Origin: Pseudomonadota bacterium
Lineage (GTDB): Bacteria; Pseudomonadota; Alphaproteobacteria; Acetobacterales; Acetobacteraceae
Reading direction: 5' to 3'
NCBI GenBank assembly: GCA_019351895.1
Contig: JABBOH010000011.1
Span: 50,344-114,343, forward strand
DNA: 64,000 nt
In this document: positions 9,951-18,621 of the stretch, piece by piece
Position numbering within the stretch: position 1 is the first letter of the stretch
Layout of the letters: the number at the start of each line of letters is the position of its first letter
Position numbers and translations under genes: made by a program
The notes under the pieces: generated by a model
The model's input: only the letters and a program-made list of their open reading frames with translations
Database searches by the model: none
Told to the model about the DNA's origin: nothing

Positions 9951-11597
9951 TCAGCGGGAGGCGGCTAGGATCATCGCGCTCGCCTTCTCGGCGATCATGA
10001 TCGTCGGCGAATTCGTGTTGCCGGAGGTGATGCGCGGCATCACCGAGGCGTCGACCACGCGCAGGCCGGAGACGCCTCGCACCCGCAGCTCGCCGTCCAC
10101 CACCGCCATGGGATCGGTGTCGATGCCCATCTTGGCGGTCCCGACCGGGTGGAAGATCGTCGTGCCGACCGCGCGCGCCGCCTCCACCAATTCGGCGTCG
10201 CTCTCGAGTTCCGGCCCCGGCTTGATCTCGACCGGGCGGTAGCGCGCCAGCGCCGGCTGGCCGACGATGTGCCGCACCAGCCGCAGCGCATCGACGGCGA
10301 CGCGCTGATCCTCGTCCGTATGCAGGTAGTTCGGCTGGATGCGCGGCTGGACGACGCCCTCGCCACCGGTTCTTGCCGCATGAACCGACCCACGGCTGCT
10401 CGGCCGCAGATTGCAGACGCTCGCGGTGAAGGCCGGGAATCGGTGCAACTCGTCGCCGAACTTGTCGAGCGAGAGGGGCTGGACGTGAAACTCCAGATTG
10501 GCGGTGGCGTAGTCGTTCGAGGACCGGGCGAAGGCGCCGAGCTGCGAGGGCGCCATGGTCATCGGACCCCGGCGCTGCAGCAGATACTGCAGCCCCATCA
10601 GCCCGCGCCGCCACAGCTTCATGTAGTCCTCGTTGAGCGTGCGGATGCCGGAGACGCTGAAAACCGGGCGCAGCTGCAGATGGTCCTGCAGGTTCTCCCC
10701 GACCCCCGGCAGATCGGAAACGACGGGAATGCCGAGCGACTGCAGATGCTCGCCCTGGCCGATGCCCGAAAGTTCGAGCAAGACGGGCGAGCCCACGGCA
10801 CCGGCGGCGAGGATGACTTCGGCGCTCGCCTCGGCGGTGAAGCGCGCCCCCCCGCGGGTCAGCGCCACGCCCGTCGCGCGGCCACGCTCGAACAGGATGC
10901 GCTCGGCCTGGATGCCGGTTTCCAGCCGCAGGTTCCGCCGGTGCAATGCGGGGCGCAGAAAGCCCCGCGCCGTGCTCCAGCGGCGGCCGCGCCGCTGGTT
11001 CACCTGGAAATAGGAGGAGCCGAAATTGTCGCCGCCGTTGAAGTCGTCGATCTTCGGGATTCCCGCGCTGCCCATTGCCTCCTGGATCACGTCGAGGATC
11101 GGCCAATGGATGCGCGGATGCTCGACCCGCCATTCCCCGCCTGCGCGATGCAGGTCGCTCGGCGGCGCCATGTGGTCCTCATGCTTGAGGAAATAGGGCA
11201 GCACGTCGTCCCAGCCCCAGCCGCCCAGTCCCAGCTGGCGCCAGCCGTCGTAATCCGCCGCCTGCCCGCGCATGTAGATCATGGCGTTGATCGCGGATGA
11301 ACCGCCGATGACCTTGCCGCGCGGATAGGCGAGCACGCGCCCGGCGAGCCCCGGCACCGGCTCCGTGCGGAACATCCAGTCGGCGCGCGGGTTGTTGATG
11401 GCGAAAAGATAGCCGACCGGGATGTGGAACCAGATCCAGTTGTCGCGGCCACCGGCCTCCAGCAACAGCACCCTTCGGCGTGGATCGGCGGACAGGCGGT
11501 TGGCCAGCACGCAGCCCGCCGAACCGGCACCGATGACGATGTAGTCGAACCGCCCTAGGGAGGTTGCCGCGCCGCCGCTGGGACTGTCGCCGCTCAC
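9951..11597 (-). CDS. GMC family oxidoreductase (choline dehydrogenase-like)
   Basis: DYIVIGAGSAGCVLANRLS, YPRGKVIGGSSAINAMIYMRG, C-terminal HPVGTAKMG and NTNSPTIMIAEKA. Confidence 0.93.
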   Translation of the reverse strand: MSGDSPSGGAATSLGRFDYIVIGAGSAGCVLANRLSADPRRRVLLLEAGGRDNWIWFHIPVGYLFAINNPRADWMFRTEPVPGLAGRVLAYPRGKVIGGSSAINAMIYMRGQAADYDGWRQLGLGGWGWDDVLPYFLKHEDHMAPPSDLHRAGGEWRVEHPRIHWPILDVIQEAMGSAGIPKIDDFNGGDNFGSSYFQVNQRRGRRWSTARGFLRPALHRRNLRLETGIQAERILFERGRATGVALTRGGARFTAEASAEVILAAGAVGSPVLLELSGIGQGEHLQSLGIPVVSDLPGVGENLQDHLQLRPVFSVSGIRTLNEDYMKLWRRGLMGLQYLLQRRGPMTMAPSQLGAFARSSNDYATANLEFHVQPLSLDKFGDELHRFPAFTASVCNLRPSSRGSVHAARTGGEGVVQPRIQPNYLHTDEDQRVAVDALRLVRHIVGQPALARYRPVEIKPGPELESDAELVEAARAVGTTIFHPVGTAKMGIDTDPMAVVDGELRVRGVSGLRVVDASVMPRITSGNTNSPTIMIAEKASAMILAASR

Positions 11598-12289
11598 CGG
11601 TCTCCGGCGGCTCCTGCCGCCTGCTCCGCCCTCACCGCGTCGGCCAGACGCTCGAGGTCCGGGTCGGGAATGCCGGCACGGCGCAAGCCGTCGCAGGTGC
11701 GGAACAGGTAATCGGCGGCGCTGCCGAGGGAACCGCTGGCGGTCGCCAGCCGGCGCACGATCTCGGCCTCCGGCAGGTGACCGTCATAGTGATCGCCCGC
11801 GTGGTTGACCGTGAAGGCGAGCCCCGCGCCGAACCGATCGCCATGCTCGTCGTGCAGATCGACCCAGTGGGGCACGTAGGCGCCGGTCAGCATTTCGCGC
11901 CGCCACAGCAGGGTAAGCTCGGTGAATGCGCTTGCCTCGGTAATGCGCAGGGCAACGCCGAGGCAGCTGCCGCCGGGCTCGAGACCCAGCACGAGTCCGG
12001 GATGCTCCGGCGAACCGCGACCGGCGCGCGTCGAGAGGCAGAAGGCACGGTGCCACCCGTCGATCCGCGCGGTGCGCTGCTCGACACTGTGGATGGTCGG
12101 GTTCCAGATCAGCGAGCCGTAGCCGAACAGCCAGACATCGCCGGGCGGGCGGCACTGCATCATGGCGCAGAGGGAGTCCGCGCGTTCGGCCGCGGACCAG
12201 CACTGCAGGTCGGGCGCATCCTGAGCCACGAGGGCGTCGATGCCCCCGGCCTCGATGAAGGCGCGCGTCAACAGGAAGTCATCGGCCAT
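11594..12289 (-). CDS. Gamma-glutamylcyclotransferase, ChaC-like
   Basis: DVWLFGYGSLIWNP motif, CLSTRAGRGSPEHPGLVLGLEPGGSC; ChaC family. Confidence 0.88.
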   Translation of the reverse strand: MADDFLLTRAFIEAGGIDALVAQDAPDLQCWSAAERADSLCAMMQCRPPGDVWLFGYGSLIWNPTIHSVEQRTARIDGWHRAFCLSTRAGRGSPEHPGLVLGLEPGGSCLGVALRITEASAFTELTLLWRREMLTGAYVPHWVDLHDEHGDRFGAGLAFTVNHAGDHYDGHLPEAEIVRRLATASGSLGSAADYLFRTCDGLRRAGIPDPDLERLADAVRAEQAAGAAGDR

Positions 12290-12428
12290 TGCGCTTCGCA
12301 TCCGAAGGTGATGTCGCTACCCTCTCTCCATCCCCGGCATGGCCATCAGCGTCAAGGCCAGGACTATGCACCCCACACAATCCGGGGCGGCAGGTCGAAG
12401 ACCGGAAGGCGGGCAGAGGAGCGACAGC

Positions 12429-13199
12429 ATGGCGGGGACACAGGCGCGGCAGATCGGCCGGCTTCAAGGCAAGGTGGCGATCATCACCGGCGCCGCAAAC
12501 GGCATTGGCCGGGCAACGGCGCTCCGTTTTGCCGCCGAGGGCGCGCGGCTCATGCTCAACGATGTGAATGCGGCGGCGCTAGACACGGTGCTGCGCGAGG
12601 TGACGGAGGCCGGCGGCGCGGTCTGCGGCATTGTCGGCGACGTGGCGAAGGCCGCCGAGGTCGAGCGGCTGGTGGCCGAGGCCGTGGCATCCTACGGGTG
12701 CGTCGATATCCTCATCGCCAATGCCGGCATCATCCCCGAGGCCGATCTGCCGGCCGCGAGTGCCGACCTCTGGGACCGGACCATGGCAATCGACGCGCGG
12801 GGCATGTTCCTGTGCTGCAAACACGCGGCGGCGGCGATGCTGAAGACCGGCGGAGGTGCCATGGTGCTGCTCTCCTCCGTCTCGGGCTTCGTCGGCCAGA
12901 AGGGCCAGGTCGTCTATGGCCCGGCGAAATTCGCGGCCTCGGGCCTCACGAAGCATCTGGCGGTCGAGCTTGCGGCGCAGGGCATCCGCGTCAACGCGGT
13001 GGCGCCCGGCACGATCGCCACGGCGGCCGTCGCGCGGATGGACCCGGCGGGCATCCGCGCCGGCATCGCGAAGCACCCGATGGGCCGGATCGGCCAGCCC
13101 GAAGAGGTGGCGAACGCGATCCTGTTCCTCGCCTCCGACGAGGCGTCGTTCATCACCGGGGCGATCCTCCCGGTCGATGGCGGGTTCCTCGCGCAATAG
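12429..13199 (+). CDS. SDR family oxidoreductase
   Basis: VAIITGAANGIGRATALRFAAEGARL, YGPAKFAASGLTKHLA, FITGAILPVDGGFLAQ. Confidence 0.92.
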   Translation: MAGTQARQIGRLQGKVAIITGAANGIGRATALRFAAEGARLMLNDVNAAALDTVLREVTEAGGAVCGIVGDVAKAAEVERLVAEAVASYGCVDILIANAGIIPEADLPAASADLWDRTMAIDARGMFLCCKHAAAAMLKTGGGAMVLLSSVSGFVGQKGQVVYGPAKFAASGLTKHLAVELAAQGIRVNAVAPGTIATAAVARMDPAGIRAGIAKHPMGRIGQPEEVANAILFLASDEASFITGAILPVDGGFLAQ

Positions 13200-13216
13200 G
13201 GCTACTCCGCCGCCGC

Positions 13217-13966
13217 CTAACTGTTCTTGGACAGGAACAAGCCACGGCTGCGCTGCAGGTGGACGCGCATGGCCTCCACCGCACCCGCCTCGTCATGGGC
13301 GATGATCGCGTCCAGGATCATCCGGTGCTCCTCGAGCGTCAGGTGCTCATGGCCCTTCCAGAGCAGGAGGCTCGCATGGAACATGCTCAGCCAATGCAGC
13401 ATCGCGCGGCTCACCGCCTCCAGCACCGCATTGCGGGTGATCGCCGCGATCGCGGTGTGGAACGCCATATCGGCCGCCACGAACCCGCCGGAGTCGCGCT
13501 TGAGGAAGGAGGCCTGCCGCGCCAGCGCCGCCTCCAGCCGCTCGATATCGGCGGGCTCCGCCAGCCGCGCCGCATCGCGCACGATGCCGATCTCGAAGAA
13601 GCTGCGCGCATCCTGCAGCTGGCCCAGCGATTGCGGCTGCGTCGCCAGGATGTGCCGCGCCGTGTGCTCGATCTGCCCAATCACGTCCGCGACTGTCGGC
13701 TGCGACACGCGCGCCCGCTCGCCATGCGTGATGACGATGAGGCCGAGCTTCTCCAACCGCTGCATCGCCTCGCGGATGGCGGGCCTGCCGACGCCGTAGG
13801 CCGCCATCAGCTCCCGCTCGGACGGGATCTGCGTGTTCGGAGGATAGCCGCCGGTTTCAATCTCCTTCAGCAGGCGGTCGAAGACCTCGTCCGAAAGCTT
13901 GCGCCGGCTGATCTTGCGGACGGCGATCGGCGGGCGGCGGCGATCGGGCCCCGGCGTGGGCATCAC
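13217..13966 (-). CDS. FadR/GntR family transcriptional regulator (FCD domain)
   Basis: LSDEVFDRLLKEIETGGYPPNTQIPSERELMAAYGVGRPAIREAMQRLEKLGLI plus an FCD-like C-terminus. Confidence 0.9.
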   Translation of the reverse strand: MMPTPGPDRRRPPIAVRKISRRKLSDEVFDRLLKEIETGGYPPNTQIPSERELMAAYGVGRPAIREAMQRLEKLGLIVITHGERARVSQPTVADVIGQIEHTARHILATQPQSLGQLQDARSFFEIGIVRDAARLAEPADIERLEAALARQASFLKRDSGGFVAADMAFHTAIAAITRNAVLEAVSRAMLHWLSMFHASLLLWKGHEHLTLEEHRMILDAIIAHDEAGAVEAMRVHLQRSRGLFLSKNS

Positions 13967-15006
13967 GGCACCGGGGCGGCCGGCACGACCGCGCCGCCGC
14001 GCTCCGCCGAGGCATAGGCCGCCATGACAAGCCCGTAGGTGCGCAGGTTGTCGACGCCCGATGTTTCAGGGTCGGTGCCGTTCATCCAGGCGCTGATCCA
14101 GTGGCGCTGGAGGTTGAGCACGCTCTCCTGCACCACGTGCCACGGCTTCTCGGTCCAGCCGGGCGTCACCGGCTCCGCGTCCCGCTCCTCCACGGCGCCG
14201 TTCGAGGTGACGCGCAGGCGATAACCTTCCAGCAACTCGATGGTGCCGGCACTGCCCTCGATGCGCAGGATCGTCTGCGGAAACAGCTCCGGCAGGCGCC
14301 GGCTGGAATAGCTGCAATCGACGATGCTGACGCCGCCGCCCGCGTGGCGGATGAGGGTTGTCGCCACATCCTCCCCGGCGATCTCGGGATTGACCTGCTG
14401 CGTCAGGCAATAGAGCGTCTGCGCCTCGCCCATGATCGCGCGGCAGACGTCGAGGATGTGGATGCCGAGGTCGATCAGGATGAAGCGCTTCTCGGTCGCG
14501 AGATAGGGCTGGCCGGAATAGACGTCGTAGCCGCTGCGGAAGGAAAGCTGCGCGAAATGCGGGGTTCCGATGCGGCCCTCGGCGACCGCCTTGCGGACCG
14601 CGAGAATGGGGCTTTGGAAGCGGAAGTTCTCATGCACCATCAGCCTGACATTCGCCGCCCGGCAGGACTCGACGATGGCGGCGCAATCCTCCCAGCTTGG
14701 GGCCAGAGGCTTCTGCACGATGACATGAACGCCGTGCGCTGCCGCAAGTCCCACCAGCGCCCTGTGCGTCTCCATCGTCGTGGCGATATCGACGAAATCC
14801 AGCCGCTCCGCGCGCAGCATGGCCTCGACATCCGTATAGGCGGCGGGCGCGCCGAAACGCTGCCGAGCCGCCTCCGCCCGCGCCGGATCGCGGTCGCAGA
14901 CGGCGATAAGCTCGACCTCGGGGATCTCACTCCAGGCGTGCAGATGGTTCTGGGCGAAGAAGCCGCAGCCGATAACGGCCAAGCGCAGCTTTTGTTGTGT
15001 GCTCAT
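13963..15006 (-). CDS. Gfo/Idh/MocA family oxidoreductase (candidate apiose-dehydrogenase-like)
   Basis: LAVIGCGFFAQNHLHAW, VIVQKPLAPSWEDC (EKP-like motif), FILIDLGIHILDVCRAIMG. Confidence 0.85.
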   Translation of the reverse strand: MSTQQKLRLAVIGCGFFAQNHLHAWSEIPEVELIAVCDRDPARAEAARQRFGAPAAYTDVEAMLRAERLDFVDIATTMETHRALVGLAAAHGVHVIVQKPLAPSWEDCAAIVESCRAANVRLMVHENFRFQSPILAVRKAVAEGRIGTPHFAQLSFRSGYDVYSGQPYLATEKRFILIDLGIHILDVCRAIMGEAQTLYCLTQQVNPEIAGEDVATTLIRHAGGGVSIVDCSYSSRRLPELFPQTILRIEGSAGTIELLEGYRLRVTSNGAVEERDAEPVTPGWTEKPWHVVQESVLNLQRHWISAWMNGTDPETSGVDNLRTYGLVMAAYASAERGGAVVPAAPVP

Positions 15007-15015
15007 TATCCCGCC

Positions 15016-15855
15016 TCAGGCGTTGCAGATTTCCTTGACGGACTTCAGGACCGCCTCCTTGTTGAACACGCGCTCCAGCCAGCCGTCACGGAAGATCTCG
15101 GGCTTGGCTTTCTCGATGGCGTAGAGCGCGCCGTCCGAGAACTTGCCTTCCGGAAAAGCCTCGAACGCGATGGAGAGGCCGATGTTGATATGACCCAGCA
15201 TGAAATCCATCGCCGCCTGCCGGGGCACGCCACGCCGCACCACATCGTCGACCGCCTCCCGCATGGCGAGGCAGAGAGTGATGCCGACCGTCTCGGACAG
15301 CGCGGGCTCCAGCGTCGCGATGTTTTCCACCGTGCAGCGATGCGCGCGCATCACCGGCTTGTAGATCGTGCGCGCGATCTCCTCGCAGAGCGCGTAATGC
15401 TCCTCGGGTCCCTGCATGAGCGCGCAGACGATGTGCTGCTTGGCGTGGATGCCGCCGAAGAAATCAGCCTTCGCCACGGGGTCCGTCTCGTCGTTGAAGA
15501 TGGGCGGGTGGCATGGATGGGTCACGAAGTAGGTCACATCCGCCCGCTCCGGCATCTCGCCCGCATAGGGGGCGGCGGCGTCGAGCACGATGAGCGCCGC
15601 GTTCGGCCGCACCTTGCCGATGATCTCGTGGGCGATCTTGCCGATCAGCCGGTCCGGCACCGCCATCAGCACGACATCGGCTTCGGCAAGCGCGCGGTCC
15701 ATCTCGACGCAATCCGCGCCGATCGCGGCCTTCAGGCGCTCGCGTCCGGCGCCCGAAACTTCGACGTGATCCACGTCGAAGCGCGAGCCCTGAAGATTGG
15801 TCGAAAGACGCACGCCCATCTTGCCGCCGGCACCGAGGAGAGCGATCTTCGTCAT
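15016..15855 (-). CDS. NAD(P)-binding phosphogluconate-dehydrogenase C-terminal-domain protein; ApnO-like (D-apionate oxidoisomerase) candidate
   Basis: MTKIALLGAGGKMGVRLSTNL Rossmann start; HPCHPPIFNDE; HRCTVENIATLEPALSETVG. Sits beside a DUF1537 kinase and an RLP. Specific function is inferred from context. Confidence 0.7.
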   Translation of the reverse strand: MTKIALLGAGGKMGVRLSTNLQGSRFDVDHVEVSGAGRERLKAAIGADCVEMDRALAEADVVLMAVPDRLIGKIAHEIIGKVRPNAALIVLDAAAPYAGEMPERADVTYFVTHPCHPPIFNDETDPVAKADFFGGIHAKQHIVCALMQGPEEHYALCEEIARTIYKPVMRAHRCTVENIATLEPALSETVGITLCLAMREAVDDVVRRGVPRQAAMDFMLGHINIGLSIAFEAFPEGKFSDGALYAIEKAKPEIFRDGWLERVFNKEAVLKSVKEICNA

Positions 15856-15871
15856 TGGATGATCCTTCAAA

Positions 15872-17251
15872 TCAAGCTGTTGCGGAAATCGCGCGGCCAC
15901 CGGCCTTGATCCCCCCGAAATAGTCGGCCCTACCCATCTGGCCGCCCTTCAGGGCGAGTTCCAGGCGGCGATGGGCGGGATCGTCGGAATGCGCGCGGCA
16001 GAGCGCCGCACCCGGCACCGTCGCGGCGAGCGCCGTCAGCGCATAGACGCCGAGCGCCAAGGCCGCGTGGCTTGACGTGTCACCGCCCGCGATGATGCCG
16101 CGGTCGATGCCGGCGGTCCGCATCACGCGGTCGAGGATGCGGCCGAGGCCGTCGCCGATGCGCTCGTTCACCGCATCGGCGGAAACGCCCGCCGCCTGCA
16201 CGGCCGTGCGCAGCGCAGGCACGGAGGCATCGTCCGGGCCGCGCGCCGTGAAGACGACGGGGTCGTGACCCTCCGACAAAACCCGCAGCGCCCGCGTGAC
16301 GCCCCGCTCCATCTCATCCTGCCAGCGCCGCTCATCGACCGCGGCCGTGGGGTCCAGCCGGATGCCGCCAAAGCCATGCGCCTCGGCCCAGGCGATCTGC
16401 TCGTCCGTCACCGGCGAGCACGAGCCCGAGACCGCCACCACATGCGCCGCGCGCGGCGCCACGGGCGGGGTCTCCACGACGGGGATCAGCCCCCGCGCCT
16501 GCCAATGGGCGATCAGCGCGTAGTCGATGCCCTGCGAACCGACCACGAACTGGCGCGGCTCGCGATGCTCCCAGACCAGCCGGCCGGCTTCGGCCAGCGT
16601 CTCCTGATCGACGATGTCGAGCGACACGATACGCGCGCCCTCGCCGCGACGCCGGGCCAGCGCCGCGTCCCCCTCGCCGCGCTTCATCGCGACGAAATCG
16701 ACGACGCCGCTCGGCACATCGGTCTGCGGGGCGAGATGGCGGCCGAGATCGGCCTCATGCATCGGCGTCACCGGATGGCGGCTCATCGTCGGGTGGCGGT
16801 CCAGCCGGTAGCCGGTGCCACCCACGGTCGCGAAGAGGTTGCCGAAGGCCTGATAGCGGTGGATCGCCGGCGCCGCCGTGATCAGCGGCACCCAGCCATT
16901 GCCGAAGGCCGCAAGGCCGACCTCGATCGCCGTGCCGATCGAGCCGGTGGACGGCGAGGAATCGAAGGTCGAGCAGATCTTGTAGTGGATCAGCGGCGCG
17001 CCCGTCGCCCCAAGCGCCGCGAAGATGGGCGGCAGGTGGTCGCGCATCCATCCGGGCGGCTTCGAGCGGGCGATGCCGGCGATGCCGATGCCACGCAGAC
17101 CCGGAAACCGCGCCAGCTGCTCGGGCTTCGGCACGTCGAAGAACAGAGCCGCCGGCAGTCCTGCGAAGCTCAGCGCCTCCATGGTCGCCGCCGACCCCGT
17201 GAAGTCGTCGCCATACCAGGCGATGAGCGGCCCCTGGGGTAGCGCGTTCAT
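15872..17251 (-). CDS. Four-carbon acid sugar kinase family protein (DUF1537), OiaK-like candidate
   Basis: IAWYGDDFTGSAATMEALSFAGL (DUF1537 start); GSCSPVTDEQIAWA; GGDTSSHAALALGV. ATG at 17251 overlaps the RLP stop by 4 nt. Confidence 0.88.
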   Translation of the reverse strand: MNALPQGPLIAWYGDDFTGSAATMEALSFAGLPAALFFDVPKPEQLARFPGLRGIGIAGIARSKPPGWMRDHLPPIFAALGATGAPLIHYKICSTFDSSPSTGSIGTAIEVGLAAFGNGWVPLITAAPAIHRYQAFGNLFATVGGTGYRLDRHPTMSRHPVTPMHEADLGRHLAPQTDVPSGVVDFVAMKRGEGDAALARRRGEGARIVSLDIVDQETLAEAGRLVWEHREPRQFVVGSQGIDYALIAHWQARGLIPVVETPPVAPRAAHVVAVSGSCSPVTDEQIAWAEAHGFGGIRLDPTAAVDERRWQDEMERGVTRALRVLSEGHDPVVFTARGPDDASVPALRTAVQAAGVSADAVNERIGDGLGRILDRVMRTAGIDRGIIAGGDTSSHAALALGVYALTALAATVPGAALCRAHSDDPAHRRLELALKGGQMGRADYFGGIKAGGRAISATA

Positions 17252-18510
17252 GACACGCCTGTCTTGCCGAAGGCTGCGATAGACTGCGCCAGTTCGGGGT
17301 GCTCCCGCGCATAGGTCTCCAGCGGAACGCCGGAGACCGCCGCTTCCCAGGACTGGCGGATGGCGCGCACGCCGGCCCCGGGGCCTCCGGGATGGCCCAT
17401 GATCCCGCCGCCGCCGAGATAGAGCAGGTCGATCGAGCCGCCGTTGCGCGCGTAGGTCTCGGGCGCCTGACCGCCCCACTGCCCGGAGCCCACCACGGGC
17501 AGCGCGCGGTCGGCCTCGTCCAGCATCGGCGTCATGCAGGCGTGGAAGGAGGCCAGGAAGGACTGGTCCGGCTCCCAGTATTTCGCGCCGATGCCGTTCA
17601 CCTGGAACTGGTCGACGCCGAGCAGGCGCCAGATCTGCTGGTAGACGCTGAAGTCGAAACCCAGATCGGGATGGCGCGTCAGCACGTCCCAGCCGCTGCG
17701 ATGCGCGTGCAGAACGAGGCGGGATCGTTTCCGCAGAAACGCCATCCCGCCATGACCCACGGCGTTGATCGGGATGACCGCCGCATTGCCGCCAGCCTCG
17801 GCGACGATGTCGTGGTGGCGCATCATCGTGTCGGGATCGGCGCTCGCGATGCCGAAGGCGTACATGACCTTCCGGCCGGTCTTCTGCTCGTGGTCCAGGA
17901 TGACCGGCATCACCGCCCGCACACGGTCCGCGAGCGGCGCGTAGCCGGGGTTCATCATCTTCTCGTCGTCCTTGATGAAGTCGACGCCAGCCTCCACGAG
18001 TTCGCGGGTGACGGCGCCGACATCCTGGGCACTCAGGCCGAGGTTGGGCTTGATGATGCTGCCGATCAGCGGCCGACCATAGACGCCTGTCAGCCGCCGG
18101 CTGCCGGCGATGCCGAAGGCTGGACCGGGATGAGCGCGGATGAATTCCGGCGGCAGGGCGAGGCCGACGATCCGCACGCCCGAGAGCCCACGCACCGAGA
18201 AGACCCCGCCGAAGGCGATGGTCATCAGCGCCGCGATGTCGGTGCCGATGACCTCCAGCGGGAAGTCGATATCGACATCGGCGCGGCTGTAGGTGCCGCC
18301 CGGCACCGCATCCTGTGGGAAGGCCGGCCGCTCGTGCGGGTCCAGCATGCGGATGCCGGAGACTCGGGCGGCGCAGCGCGCCTTGAGATCGGGCGTCTCG
18401 CCCGGCACAGGCACGAAGGTCCCGGTCGACTGGTCGCTCGCGATCTTCTCCGCCATGCGGCCGATGTCGCCCGCGGTCTCGATGCGATAGGTGACGCGGG
18501 CAACCGCCAT
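17248..18510 (-). CDS. RuBisCO large chain-like protein (RLP)
   Basis: GSIIKPNLGLS, GVDFIKDDE, LHAHRSGWDVLTR, GSGQWGGQAP, YLGGGGIMGHPGGPGAG: RuBisCO large-subunit fold motifs with several catalytic substitutions. Confidence 0.92.
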   Translation of the reverse strand: MAVARVTYRIETAGDIGRMAEKIASDQSTGTFVPVPGETPDLKARCAARVSGIRMLDPHERPAFPQDAVPGGTYSRADVDIDFPLEVIGTDIAALMTIAFGGVFSVRGLSGVRIVGLALPPEFIRAHPGPAFGIAGSRRLTGVYGRPLIGSIIKPNLGLSAQDVGAVTRELVEAGVDFIKDDEKMMNPGYAPLADRVRAVMPVILDHEQKTGRKVMYAFGIASADPDTMMRHHDIVAEAGGNAAVIPINAVGHGGMAFLRKRSRLVLHAHRSGWDVLTRHPDLGFDFSVYQQIWRLLGVDQFQVNGIGAKYWEPDQSFLASFHACMTPMLDEADRALPVVGSGQWGGQAPETYARNGGSIDLLYLGGGGIMGHPGGPGAGVRAIRQSWEAAVSGVPLETYAREHPELAQSIAAFGKTGVS

Positions 18511-18621
18511 CTACAACGCTCCCATGGCGCCCGCGGCACCGTCGTCATGTCATTATACCAGTTTGCTGCCCCAGTGAAGTTGCGCCGCCATGATTGCCGG
18601 ATGTTGGCCGCAACTGGGCCG

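Noticed and set aside
11564-14017. 817-aa plus-strand ORF
   Set aside because: It is antisense to the ChaC, FadR and part of the GMC genes and runs in another frame through the SDR at 12429-13199; the Arg/Gly/Ala-rich translation is typical of a high-GC shadow ORF.
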